Positions 46,031 through 58,400 of a DNA stretch of 64,000 nt are shown piece after piece (positions within the stretch are counted from its first letter, which is position 1; each line of letters begins with the position of its first letter). A program made the position numbers and the translations under genes. The DNA is from Episyrphus balteatus. Lineage: Eukaryota; Arthropoda; Insecta; Diptera; Syrphidae. The DNA lies in NCBI RefSeq assembly GCF_945859705.1, contig NC_079136.1, positions 55,070,094 to 55,134,093 on the forward strand, given 5' to 3'. The notes under the pieces are model-generated. The model was not told the origin of the DNA, did not search any database, and worked only from the letters and a program-made list of their open reading frames with translations.

Positions 46031-49000
46031 TTAGCTAGGTTGTGGGGCTACTAGAGCCGCATTTGGAGTTTTGATCATCGATGGTGGGCGTGAGGTACTC
46101 TTTCGGTGTTCTGCCACAACGAATGGTGTCGTCGTTGGAGTTGTATTGATGATGTTTGTGTTGGCAGTTTTTAATGGAGCTGCATGCTCTGGTACCGGTG
46201 GCGGTGGTAAATCACCTTTGTTTGCTGTTTCAGCTTTTGATTGAATAACTTGAGAATATTCTCGGATGAGATTTGCAATTTGGAAGGCCTACAAAAAAAA
46301 AAAAATTTGAATTTAAGAAAAAGTTTTCTGTTATAAAAGAGAATTTTAATCTTACCTGTGAAGTTGTTAGGATAACCTTGGATTGTTTTTTATCAGTGCC
46401 GGTTATTATCATCAAACAGTTGAGATTTGGCGAGTATGACAGAATCGAGGCGTATTCGTATGTACAGAGTGTGTTCCTTGAACGATGCTCCAGCAAATGA
46501 ATACCATTTTGATCTACAGCCAGCCATAGAACTCGGGGCCAATTCGATGTGAACGATTGCTGAAAGGATAAAAAAAACACAAATCAATACTCTTCAACAT
46601 ATTCTTTATAATATCTATGACTTACCATAACATCGAATATGGTTGCCTTATGTAGCGGCCAACTTTGGATGAGATTAAGGAAGGACTTTTTGGCTTCAGC
46701 TGGAAGCATGCCACGTAAACTTTGATGATGCATAGCCACTGCTTCGTGAGGTATATTCGGAACGAATCTGGGCGGTAGACAGTGACTAGCAATGATACGA
46801 TAATCATGAAGGATTTCTGTACAATCGCCCAGCTCAAGTTGACCTTGCAAGGCAGTCAGCATTATAGCTTCCATTTCAGTAATGGGGAATCTTTCACTAC
46901 GCAATCCATGCAACACTTGATGATAGAGGAGTTCCTTTTCAACAGGATCATCCAAATTCATGTAGTGATCGAAGAATAGATGTTTTTTGAATAAGAATAT
47001 ATGATGTTGACGACGGCATGGAGGTGCTGACGGACTAGACTGCTGAAAATAATTCCAAATATAAATTTCAACATTAAATTTCAGATAGGATTTTTTTTGA
47101 CAAACCTGTTGAGCAGCTTGAGCAGCAGCATTTCTATATTTTTCCCATTTGGACATGACATCGGATACTTTTTCTTCTGGTAAAAGACTTCGCTCTGAAC
47201 TTCCTAAAACTTCATATATAGCATAACCCATAGCATTTTCTTGTAAACCGATTTTCTTTTTAACCAATTCCATAACTTCATTTGCTGTTGAACTTGGATG
47301 GAATTCAACTGAATGATATTGACCATCCATAAAATGGAAACGGGCATAAATTGGACGACGATTGATTGTGCAAACAATTTCTTCACGACTTGGTGGCCAT
47401 TGGCGGCGTCGAGTTCCTTGAGTTTTGAAAAAGCACTAGAAGAAGAATGTTTGATTAAAATAATGTTTGCAAACATACAAATTTTGATTTAGTAGGTTTG
47501 GTTTGTTTTGGTTAGCAGATAAACAAGAATTTATCTCAATTTTATTTTATCAGACCCATTTCCTGATACAAAACATAAATATTTTGATAATAACATACAT
47601 ATAACAAAACGAACAACAGATTCACTAAGTTTTAACATTTAAAAAAAGTAGGTATGGCATTTTTAAGAAAATATTATTCGACACACAAAAAACCAGATTT
47701 CGACTAAAATTCATCAAACCGTTTTCAAAAAATTGATATCTAAAAATTTTAAATATTTTTTTAAAAATACAAATATGTGTTTTTTGAAATTTTGTATGTA
47801 ACAATCACACTGGCCAACAATTTTCAATTTTTTAAAATTTTCCAGAAAGATTTACATTAAATTTTATAGATTTGGGTTCAGTAAGCTCAAAAATCATATA
47901 AGTTTCTTTCTAGCAGCTCTAGTTTTTGAAACATTTAATTGTTCATATTTGGGGGAGTATTCATACTAATTTTTAAGTTTTCCTTATTTTGAGCGTTTGA
48001 GCGACAAATTTATATTAAACTTAATGTATTTGGGTCAGTAAACCTTAAAATCACATTCATTTATTTCTAGGAGGTCTATTTTTTGAATTATTTTATTTAT
48101 TATTTTAAAGTTATTCTTATTTCAACTGTTTTTTAAAATTTTCTAGAAAAATTTTAATCCAACCTAATGGTTGCAACACTGGTTGCTTTCTAGGAGCTCT
48201 TTTTTTTAGATATTTTCATTTTTCACATTTTAGAGGAAATTTCATACTTTTTTTTAGATTTAATATCACAAGCGTTTTTAAAGCTTTGGTGGAAAAAATT
48301 ATTTCGAATGAAATGTATTTAAGTTCAGTAAGTAAAATAAAAATACAAAAAAAAAATGTTTAAATAAAAAATATTTAACAAAAAAAAATTGTATGAATTT
48401 CTATGCCTTTTCATGTGTGAATAATTTTAAAACCAGAGCTGCTAGAAAAAATCAAATGTTGTTTTCGGAATCAGCAATCAGTAAGAAATGATAAACAACG
48501 GTCTGGAGAATTTTTGTGAAAACTAAGTTTTTTCAAAATTGTTATACATGGCTGTTCTGATTTTTATTCGAATTCTACATTCCCCTGTTTTCGAATTTTT
48601 GCTTTTTTGAATTCCTTATGCGAGCACATTTTGCGGATTCATACATAGATGTTCCGAAAAACTAACAGACTTACAATCCGCAATTTTGCCCAAACAAAAA
48701 TGTGAATATTTTCATTATTTGTCATTTTGTATTTATTCTCTTTAAGTACATATTTGGTCGAAAATTCTTAAAAAATGCTTAAATTTGCATTCCATAACAC
48801 GCCCAAAATGTCGACTTAGGGCCAAAAAAAAGTTTTTTTTGGACCTGGATTTCAAAAAGAGTAGCTTCAATTTTAGATAATTTTTTTTACACGAAGAAAA
48901 ATAAAAATAAAAATCAAGTTCGCTGCTCAGCTCTTTTGTTTAAACGAGGCGAATTATGTTTGGTAAAAACAAAAATGAGTTTAAGATAATTTCTTGTCAC

Positions 49001-49457
49001 TTGAGCTTAAAAATCATGATATAGGTCATTAACAAAATAAGACACGATATAAGAAACACACATATGGGTTCATTTCTCTACAAAATGCTACATGATGAAA
49101 TAAGAAACAACAGAAAAAATGTTTAAAAAAATAAAAAAATGCATGAAACTATTCTTACCCTTTCAGCAAATCGAGCATATTTGCCTTCTTCTGTAATTGA
49201 ATCACTGGCACATCTCTTCAAATGTCCAATAAGGTATTTTCGAAGCACCTTCATTGGTGGTAAAATTACACTACAAGCCAACGATAGCAAAGCCCAATGT
49301 CTGAGATTAACTCTTGAATTAGGATCTGGATGATCGGTTGTTTGTTTGACTAGCTGAAGGTACAGTTCATTTAGCAAGGACTCCTTTCGCATACAGCGAT
49401 CCATTATCGACTGAATAAGTGTTATATGTTCATCTTCAGCTCTTTGAACAGCTTCAC
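46031..49457 (-). CDS. Myo10A: myosin exons: second MyTH4-FERM module and C-terminal tail
   Basis: Exon 49457-49159 holds the MyTH4-2 core (KESLLNELYLQLVKQTTDHP). After a 1723-nt intron, exons 47435-47106, 47042-46626, 46559-46356 and 46288-46031 encode FERM-2. It includes YARFHFMDGQYHSVEFHPSS, HHIFLFKKHLFFD and a PH-like lobe (VLWLAVDQNGIHLLEHRSRN). A tail of about 70 residues rich in Pro, Thr and Ala ends VAPQPS. The 63-nt intron at 47105-47043 has no stop in frame. Confidence 0.9.
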
Positions 49458-52400
49458 CTGGTAACGCAGAATATTAGAAAATCACAATTCGATAGAGCTA
49501 TTGTTACAACTTACCACTTGTTCCCAAACCAGCATATGTAAGAATAGCTTGAAAGATTTGCAACATTGCATTCTCCTCAGCATCAGCTAGCTTACTCAAA
49601 CTCTGCGGCAACGGTTGTCGACTAAATGCCCAAAATGCATGTGGAAATCCTTTATAAGTTTCTCCATGATCTTGCACAGCATTGCCATGCTCAGCACGTA
49701 ATTTTTCCAACCTATGCTTTGACAACCGCCTCAGAGTATTCCTCAAGAAACCTCCACTTGTATCCTGAGGCTTCCTCATAACCTCAGCATCAATCAATTG
49801 CCGTCGACATATAACCACATTCTGATACAACCTAACACGATCTTCATTTGTAATACCCTTGGATTTCTTTGCCGGAACCTCATTCTCCGTTATCCAATTA
49901 GACAACGGTGGATAATACGATACAATCAGCGATCCAATTTCATTCTTCTGCGAGGTCTCAAATACAAAGCACCTCTGTTGTTCTGCCGTTGGACTAGTTG
50001 GCGTAGTTGATGTTTGGTGTTGAATGGTTCGATTCAAATTGATCGTAATGAAACTATCACTAGGATCTAGCATTATCGATTCAATGTCAAAATATCGGAA
50101 ATCATAGAGAACAAATTTGTCCTCGGATTGAATCAGCATGATACCTTCACAGTTAACACCCAAAATCAGACTATTGCCATAGCTCCAGTAGCCACGATAT
50201 GTCACCTGGAACATTGTGGTGCCATATAGTGGATACTGCATAACACAGCTTAAATATAAAACTTTGGCAGTGAGTTCGGTGCGTGCCGCACCATATTGCC
50301 GGTGGGCTTGAGCTAATATTGGTACCCAAAATTGCTCCTCACGTGTTTTGGATATACGTTCTGGCAGATAGTTGCCAACATCTGTGTAATATTCGGGTTT
50401 GGGTTGATTTGATGGATCTCCAAGGGCTACCTGAGCCTGCAGGCCGGCCAGTTGAAGAGCAACTTTCTCACTAACTGGAAAGTCATCACACTGAAAAAGG
50501 GAAAAAATGGTAAGTTAATAAAAGTTACTGGTGACAACATCAATACTTACTTTCACAACACTATAAACAGCTTGAGCATAGAGCATATTAACCTCCACCG
50601 GATCTTGTGAGAGTTCTCTTGTAGTTTTGAACAAACGTTTCTTAAAAACAAAACGATTTTCTCCCGAACCAGAAGTGGCTGCATTTCGGCGCATTGTTGA
50701 ACTTCCTGACGAAGCCTTTGTTTGTTTTATTTCCCATGCAGCTATTATATCGTACAAATAGTCATGAGATTTGACGTGCTCCTCTCCATCAGGACGAGAT
50801 TGATAGATTGCCCAACCATCGGTGTTGCAAAGATTAAGTTTATCAGCAAGCTTTGCAACAGCATCACTGGCACTGTCAGTTGGGTGAACATCGATGGCTT
50901 TAGTTCGACCATCTAAGAAGAAGAATCGACAAACAATTGTTCCAAGACGTCTCATGGCCTAGAAGGAACAGTTAAATAATGAAATTAAGGACTAGTTCAT
51001 GGAATCAGAGGAAACTACTTACAGCTACTTCAACACTGGATGGTGGATGTAGTCGAGGTGAGACTTTGGTGCATTTGCAATTATCGAAGCACCATTGGGT
51101 GTACTGTCGCAGCTTCCCATCGAGGGTTTCTAGATTCTTTTTGAGAAAACTCACAAAATACCTTTTAGATGAAAAAGAATTCATTAAAATGTGACCAATC
51201 ATAATTTGAGTTCTTAAATCTTACCTAAAGAGTAGCTTACTAGGTTGGAAAGCAACTATGGTCAAACAAAGAAGCAACCAAACCCGATCTGTCCATTCCG
51301 AATGTGGATTATTCGTGGATTGCCTCATGCATTGAACAAAGATTTCATCTCGAAGTTCTTCCCTTTCAATGCCTTGGCCAATAATGTATTGAATTACTTG
51401 CAATTCCCTTTCAGCATTCAACTCCCCACGGATATACTTTCCAAGTTCCTTAAAAAGATACAAAAAAAATAACACAGTTAGTTGGGTAATAATAAACTAT
51501 ATCAACTTGAAGCTCACTCTGAATATATTACACGCCACAACAATATTCTCTGGATCATACATATGAATATGGGAAGATGGAATCTTATCACCTCGATGAT
51601 AAGTAACCATTTCATACTTTGGAACCAAATCTGAAGTCTTTTTACCCTTTCTAGTCAAAGTAGCCATAATTGTCCCTTCGGGAGTTCTTTCATGAATATT
51701 GAAGTAGTTCTCAGCAAATTCAAGAATATCATAGTACAAATCATCACGAAGTGGATCCTTGGCTTTCTCTGAAACATCGATTTGTTGCATTTCTTGGAGT
51801 TTCTTTTCGACACGATGTTTGCGTCGCTGTTCGCGTTCAGCAAATTGATGTCCACCACCGGTCGAGGAGGTTCTTGAACTGGGTCGACTGTGTTTCGGTG
51901 ATGAGGGACTAATCGGTCCACTGGGTGTTCGTTGTAATGACGGACTGGCAGAGCGAACCATATTTGTGATTGCAGGACTTTTGGGTCGCAATTTGTGTGG
52001 TGGTGGTTGGGGTTGGGAATTCGTGTTGAGATTTCCGTTCATGTTGGCGTGTTCCTGGTGGACAACTGGGGGAGGTGGTGGTGGAGCTTCATTCACCTCT
52101 GGCAGAGGAGGTAGTTCTTTGGGAATGACAGCCTCGTAGATTGGTTCTGGGTCTTTTGGTTTGGCTGTTTTGATTGGAGTTTGGACAGGTTGTACAGGAT
52201 GTGGAGGATGGGAATGGGTATGAGGATGGGCTGTGCCGTTTATAGCTGTTGGTGGTGGTGGTGGAGGCATTGTGGGCTCTGGTAGAGTTGGGACTCCCTT
52301 GTTGGGTGGTGTTTTGGCTGGACGTTCCATAGCCAGACCTTCCATTTCTTGTTGGAGAACAGTTTCCAACTGGGAAAAAAAGATAAAAATCAATAAAATG

Positions 52401-55400
52401 AAACACAATATGATGTAGTTACCATACCTCGACATCTAAATCATGAATTACTCCATCCATTTTATCGCTGATTTCTTCGAGCAGAGGATTTGCTGAAGTA
52501 TTGAGGAAAGCAAACAAATTGTCCAAATCGACAGAATCATTGCTCTGTTGATGGGTTTCCCCAACCGATGGTGTGGCATGACCATTTGTAAGTGTCTCCT
52601 TGGTGTTTCCATCGAATGGTGGCAATGGAGGCGGTAAAGGTTGATTTAATTTTGAGTTTATTTGTTCGGCCATGGCAGATAAAGCAATCATCTCTTCTTG
52701 AACCATTCTGTAAAAGAAATTATGAAGAAAAGAAAAATTGAAATTGAGTTAGTATAAAAGTTCTCTTTTTATTGACATTATTTATGTAATTAGTGTGGAA
52801 ATATAAGAAAAGAATAAATTTTTTTTTTTCTTGAGAGAGAAAGGACATAAGGATTCACACCGTGCAAACAAGCTTTATACAATAAAAATACAAAGTTTTA
52901 AAGGAGAAGTGATGGTATAAGAGACGAATACAAAAATACTAGAGATTCAAGGCAATCCTTATTGTCATTGAATTGATTTTTCATCTCTAAATGTGAAAGT
53001 TTGTTCAAGCTAATGAAGTTCGTCCTCCACGTCACCAATAAATGGTTTGTTTTCAAAACCTTGAAAGGCACCCAAAAAGTTGTGATTTTTGTGTTTAAAA
53101 AATAAAGATATTCATTTTGGTTTCATGCCAAGTTTTCTGAATTTCCGGTTGAAGAGAAATAGTGCATATCAAATAATGATGTTCATACACAGGGTATGGC
53201 ATAGTAAGAAGTTTTAAAAGTGTATGATTTTTTAACGAAGAAGAAAAAAAAATAAAATTTACAATATTGTTGGGTTTCTCAATTTGAGAGAAGTAGTAGC
53301 TCAATGAAAGAAGTGACATAATTGGAGATAGTATTGAAGGATAGCAAAAAATTAAATATTAATGATGAGGATGTTTCTCATCAAAACAAAAATAATTGCG
53401 TCACAATAGACTTTTCGAAATACTTTTCTAAACATCTGCACTATTAAGATCAGGTTCAGTTGAGCTTAAATTTCTTTGAAGACTTTAATATAGTTTAATA
53501 AAAAATGCCTATCTCTTTTTATTTACTTAAAGATGGCAGTTTTTAATGTTTTGACTAAAAGGTCACTGTGGTGTATGTGTAACATTTTTTTCTAATGAAA
53601 AAAGTAAATGTTGTTTCAAGAACCATGGATTAAAAGATTTAAGTTGAAATTTGACATCTCATTACTTAATTATCAAAATATCGAACAAAAGATGCGTTCC
53701 TTTGGGAATATTTATCTACTGCTTAGTACTTAAAGCTCCTTTGAACTACTTTTTCAATATAGCAAAAGTAGTTCAAAGTAGTTTAAAGTACTAAGCAGTA
53801 AATAAATATTCCCAAAGGAACGCAGCTGAAGAAACTTATGACAGCCATTATCAACTGAAACTGAAAACTTGAGCAAAAAAAAGTTTATCAGTTTTTCAAC
53901 CAAATAGGTTTAAAATCCCATATATCAGTATTAATAAGGGGGGAAATACAATTCGAAGCTCCAAGTAATCGATTTTTGTTTTGTCTTAAAAAGTCGTTCA
54001 CTATATGGAGAATACGATGGTGTAGTTCTGAACTTAAAATTTGAACTCTTTGTTTTTTCTGACGTTATTCGGAACGCTTTTTCTCGAAACAGCATTTTTA
54101 AGATTTTGGAGCACAATAACTCAAAGAGTTCTCAACCGATATTGCTCCCTTTTATTTATATATAGAGAATCTATTTGACTTTTCAAATTTTCACTCAATT
54201 TTTCGACATTTTTCGATTGTTTGGTGCCAATTTAAAATTTTTTTATTTGCCTTGTTTTTAATTAGCGGCCTGCAGGACGCACGCAGATCGATCGCTCACC
54301 TTTGACCCTAGGGTCGAAGGGCCATATTTTCACTCACAAAAGAAAATCTGTAGATGTTCCTTGACAAAAAATAGATACAAAAAAAACCTGGATTGTTTTT
54401 ATTTTTATTTTTTAATAAATAAAATATTCTTAGTAGTACAGAAAAGATACTCTTTTTGGTGGAACGAAATATAGGAAGGCTGATTTTTTTCAGATCTGAA
54501 ACAAGGGTATTAGAAAAGCTACTTCCCTAACCCACCTTTCCCACCCCCTCACATAACTGTTTTTACCAACTAACACGATCTAGCTCTTTTTCGTGTTTTA
54601 TATGGAAAGAACATTTAATATTGAACTGATTTTTTAAGTTCCGTAACTTTGGACTTAACAATCGCATGATCTTTAAAAGTATTCCGAACCATTCGAAATT
54701 TAATGGCCTACAAATTTAATCTTTAATGGTAACAAAAAATTATGTAACTTTCCCAGGGAATGAGAAAAATACAAAAAATTAAAAAAATAAAATGACATAA
54801 GTTCAAAAATAATGCTCGTTCAGAATAACAAGTACATAGGTACAAAGAAGGGAAATTATATTTCTTACAACAAAGAGAAAGTTCGTGGAATCTCCAAAAA
54901 TACAAGGTGTAAAAAAATAGAGGTATAATAAGTTTTTTTTAATATCATAATGTAATGGTTGTAGTTATCTGGAGTTTGTTTTGTTTTAAGAACGAATAAC
55001 ATCTATAAAGAACTTTAAACAAAATTATAGGAAATTTATAAGAAAATTTATCCAGGTTGCAGATAAGTAACTAGATATCGAGGGTTAAGTTTTAATTATC
55101 TAGAAATTCTCTTAACATAACAAAAAGTTCAACAAGAGATCATGCGTTTGAATGTGTTGCGTAAATTAACGGAAGTTAAAAAAAAACTATGAAGTTTTTT
55201 TCTCAAAGAAGTGTAAATTGTTTGATTCTGTTTTGTAGGATTTTGTGTAACATGTTTTTAAATCTCAAAAATTTTACTAAAATCAAATATACATGTGCAA
55301 GGAGTCTACGTGATGCGAATAAGTGCTTTCTTGCAAAATACAAATTATAAAATAGTGCAAATTATACAAAGTGCTATTTTTTTTTTTGCATTCCAAACTC

Positions 55401-58400
55401 ATACACTATTAGATATTTCAAAACAAAACAAAAAACTGCAAGTAGCAAAACAAAAGTATACCACTCTATTCTCGTCATAGCAGTAGGTCCAACTTACCCT
55501 CCACCATCCTCGTCAGCGCTTCCAATACTGTGCATGCTTCAAAATTTTATTTAAAAATTTAAATAAAAATTTGTTTTTTTTTCACAAACCAAAAAAAAGT
55601 TGAAATAAAAAATCATGAAAAAATCAATTCGAAACAAAAAAACGCATAATTTTAAAAAGGGAATTTTCGAAAGTCATAGTTATTAATCCAATTTTGTATA
55701 AGAAAATGAATAAAAAAAAAAACTCAACCAAAAAATGTAGAAGCTTCTTATAGCTAGAAAATCTCTGAAAAAAATTGCTTAGAAGCATCAAAGCAAATTC
55801 AACAAAAATTATAAAAAAATATAAATCCAAATGTTTATTTACCCGAGCGCACAAAATGTAAAAGCCACATATAATGCACAAGTTTTTTTTTATGAATTAA
55901 AAATGATAAATTAAAAACCAAAAAAAAGCTAAATGATGAATTATTGTTTAATTTATGTCGCATTGAAGCAAAACAAAAAAATTATAACTATGAAGAAAAA
56001 TTATTTTATAAAAATCATAAACGCAACAAAATCAAATGCACTAAAAACGGTGAGTGTTTGATTTGATATTATGACTTGTAAGATAAATTTAATTTTACTT
56101 AAAAAAAATGTTTGATTTTATGTATAATTATTATATGAGTAGAAGTAAAAATTGACAAATCATACCTTTCACATTCTTCAATTGCTTTGCGATCTTCTTC
56201 AGATGTCTTATCGGCACGAGCTTGATCTTCACGTTTTTTGCGTTCGGCTTCGATGCGTTCACGTTTACGCATTTCTTCGTCTACACGACGCATTTCACGC
56301 AGTGCAGTGGCAACCTAAGAAAACATTTCATATTAGTTTTTATATACACAATTTGGATATTCAATATTTCTTCACTAGATTTGTATACTGTTTAAGTAGG
56401 TACATATTTCAAAGCCAAAAAAATATACCTGAACTAACGAGATTTATTTTTACAAAAATTAACCGAAATCGATTTCAAATTTACAAATCGAAATGAAGTG
56501 AAAATAGCTTAAGGAAATTAAATTCTTTTTCTTTTTTATACATATCATTTTTTTTTTTTTCAATTTAAAACAGCTCATTTTGCCACTGTCATTTATCAAA
56601 ATTTTGCCAAATTTCAATTTGTGAAATCCAGGATTGAATATTAGCTTTGTTTTTTTTATCGTTTAAGACGATTTTAAAAAAAAAATGATTTTTTATAAAT
56701 AATTTTTTTGGAAAAAAAGTTAAAAAATAAAATTGGTATGCCATTTTGTGGAAATCACTAATCAACATCTAAATCCAAAATTTCAAAATTTTTTTTTAAT
56801 TTCTGATTGGCATTAAAATTATATAAATGCTTTTGTATAAAAAAATTTATTGAAATACCATAAACAGTTTGGCAGAAAATCAGATTTGAAAAAAGCGCTC
56901 TATGGCAGGTACCGTTAATAATGATTTTCAAAAACAAAATATTTTCATCAAAAGATAACCCTTGTTTAAAAACTAGCATTTGGATTTTTTTAACAAAATC
57001 GTTTGAGCCGTATTCGAGTAAATAAAACTTTTCTGAAGTTAGAATATGACAGGTATACCGTTATTTTTGGTCCAAAAAAATTAATTCCAAAAACTTCTTT
57101 AGCGAGTCTCCAAAAAATGTTACATACCATGCAATGAAACCGTTTATTTGCTATTTGAATGTGTAGAATTTTGAAACTTTGTTTTTATGTGTCGATTAAT
57201 ATTTCCTTTTAAATAGCATAGAGGTACACTTAAAAAAAACTATTCTTTCAATAAACGGCTAGAAGGAGGTTTTTTGTTTTTGTTTGGAGGTCGAAACTAT
57301 TTAAAAGGATGTTTTTGTAATTTAAAACAATTTTATAAGGTTTTGTAAGATTTCTAATAAAACAATATATTGAATTCTTTGAATTGTTGAAAAGCTTTAA
57401 TATTGAAGGTACATATGTAAGAGCAAATACGTGCCACCCAGTTAAATTTAGATAGAAGAGGATAGAGTTAATAGCAGGCTTTAGGTAAGACTCTCTTCTA
57501 TTGTAAAAAATGTAAAGTACCGCCTATTTAACATGAACAAGTACTGGTCAACCCCACTCAAATGTTAAAAAAAACATGTGAACAAATTTGTGATGTGACA
57601 ATTTTCCTTTAAATAGAGTTGCTATATTTGTAGATGTTCCCGTTTCAAAAGTTATATCACAACGAAAAAAATTGTTACATACCATGCAATGAAACCGTTT
57701 ATTTGCTATTTGAATGTGTAGAATTTTGAAACTTTGTTTTTATGTGTCGATTAATATTTCCTTTTAAATAGCATAGAGGTACACTTAAAAAAAACTATTC
57801 TTTCAATAAACGGCTAGAAGGAGGTTTTTTGTTTTTGTTTGGAGGTCGAAACTATTTAAAAGGATGTTTTTGTAATTTAAAACAATTTTATAAGGTTTTG
57901 TAAGATTTCTAATAAAACAATATATTGAATTCTTTGAATTGTTGAAAAGCTTTAATATTGAAGGTACATATGTAAGAGCAAATACGTGCCACCCAGTTAA
58001 ATTTAGATAGAAGAGGATAGAGTTAATAGCAGGCTTTAGGTAAGACTCTCTTCTATTGTAAAAAATGTAAAGTACCGCCTATTTAACATGAACAAGTACT
58101 GGTCAACCCCACTCAAATGTTAAAAAAAAACATGTGAACAAATTTGTGATGTGACAATTTTCCTTTAAATAGAGTTGCTATATTTGTAGATGTTCCCGTT
58201 TCAAAAGTTATATCACAACGAAAAAAATTGTCTTCTAAGAAAGTAACGTTCAGAAAATACTATAAAACTGGGTGGTAATATAGAAAATAAACAGAGAAAA
58301 GTGCTGCTTGAAAGAAACCTTAAGAGTTAAAAAAAAAAAATAAAGGAACCGAAGGAACTTTTAAGAATAAGGCCTTTAGGGCCATTTGCTGAATCGAAAC

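Noticed and set aside
47107..47476. 90-codon minus-strand frame overlapping a FERM exon in another frame
   Set aside because: It is out of frame with the myosin. The exon reads CFFKTQGTRRRQWPPSREEI in the correct frame and splices cleanly on both sides.
49798..50010. Plus-strand frames across the myosin region (also 46273-46500, 50283-50474, 50722-50916 and 52233-52418)
   Set aside because: They are antisense shadows of strongly supported MyTH4-FERM exons.
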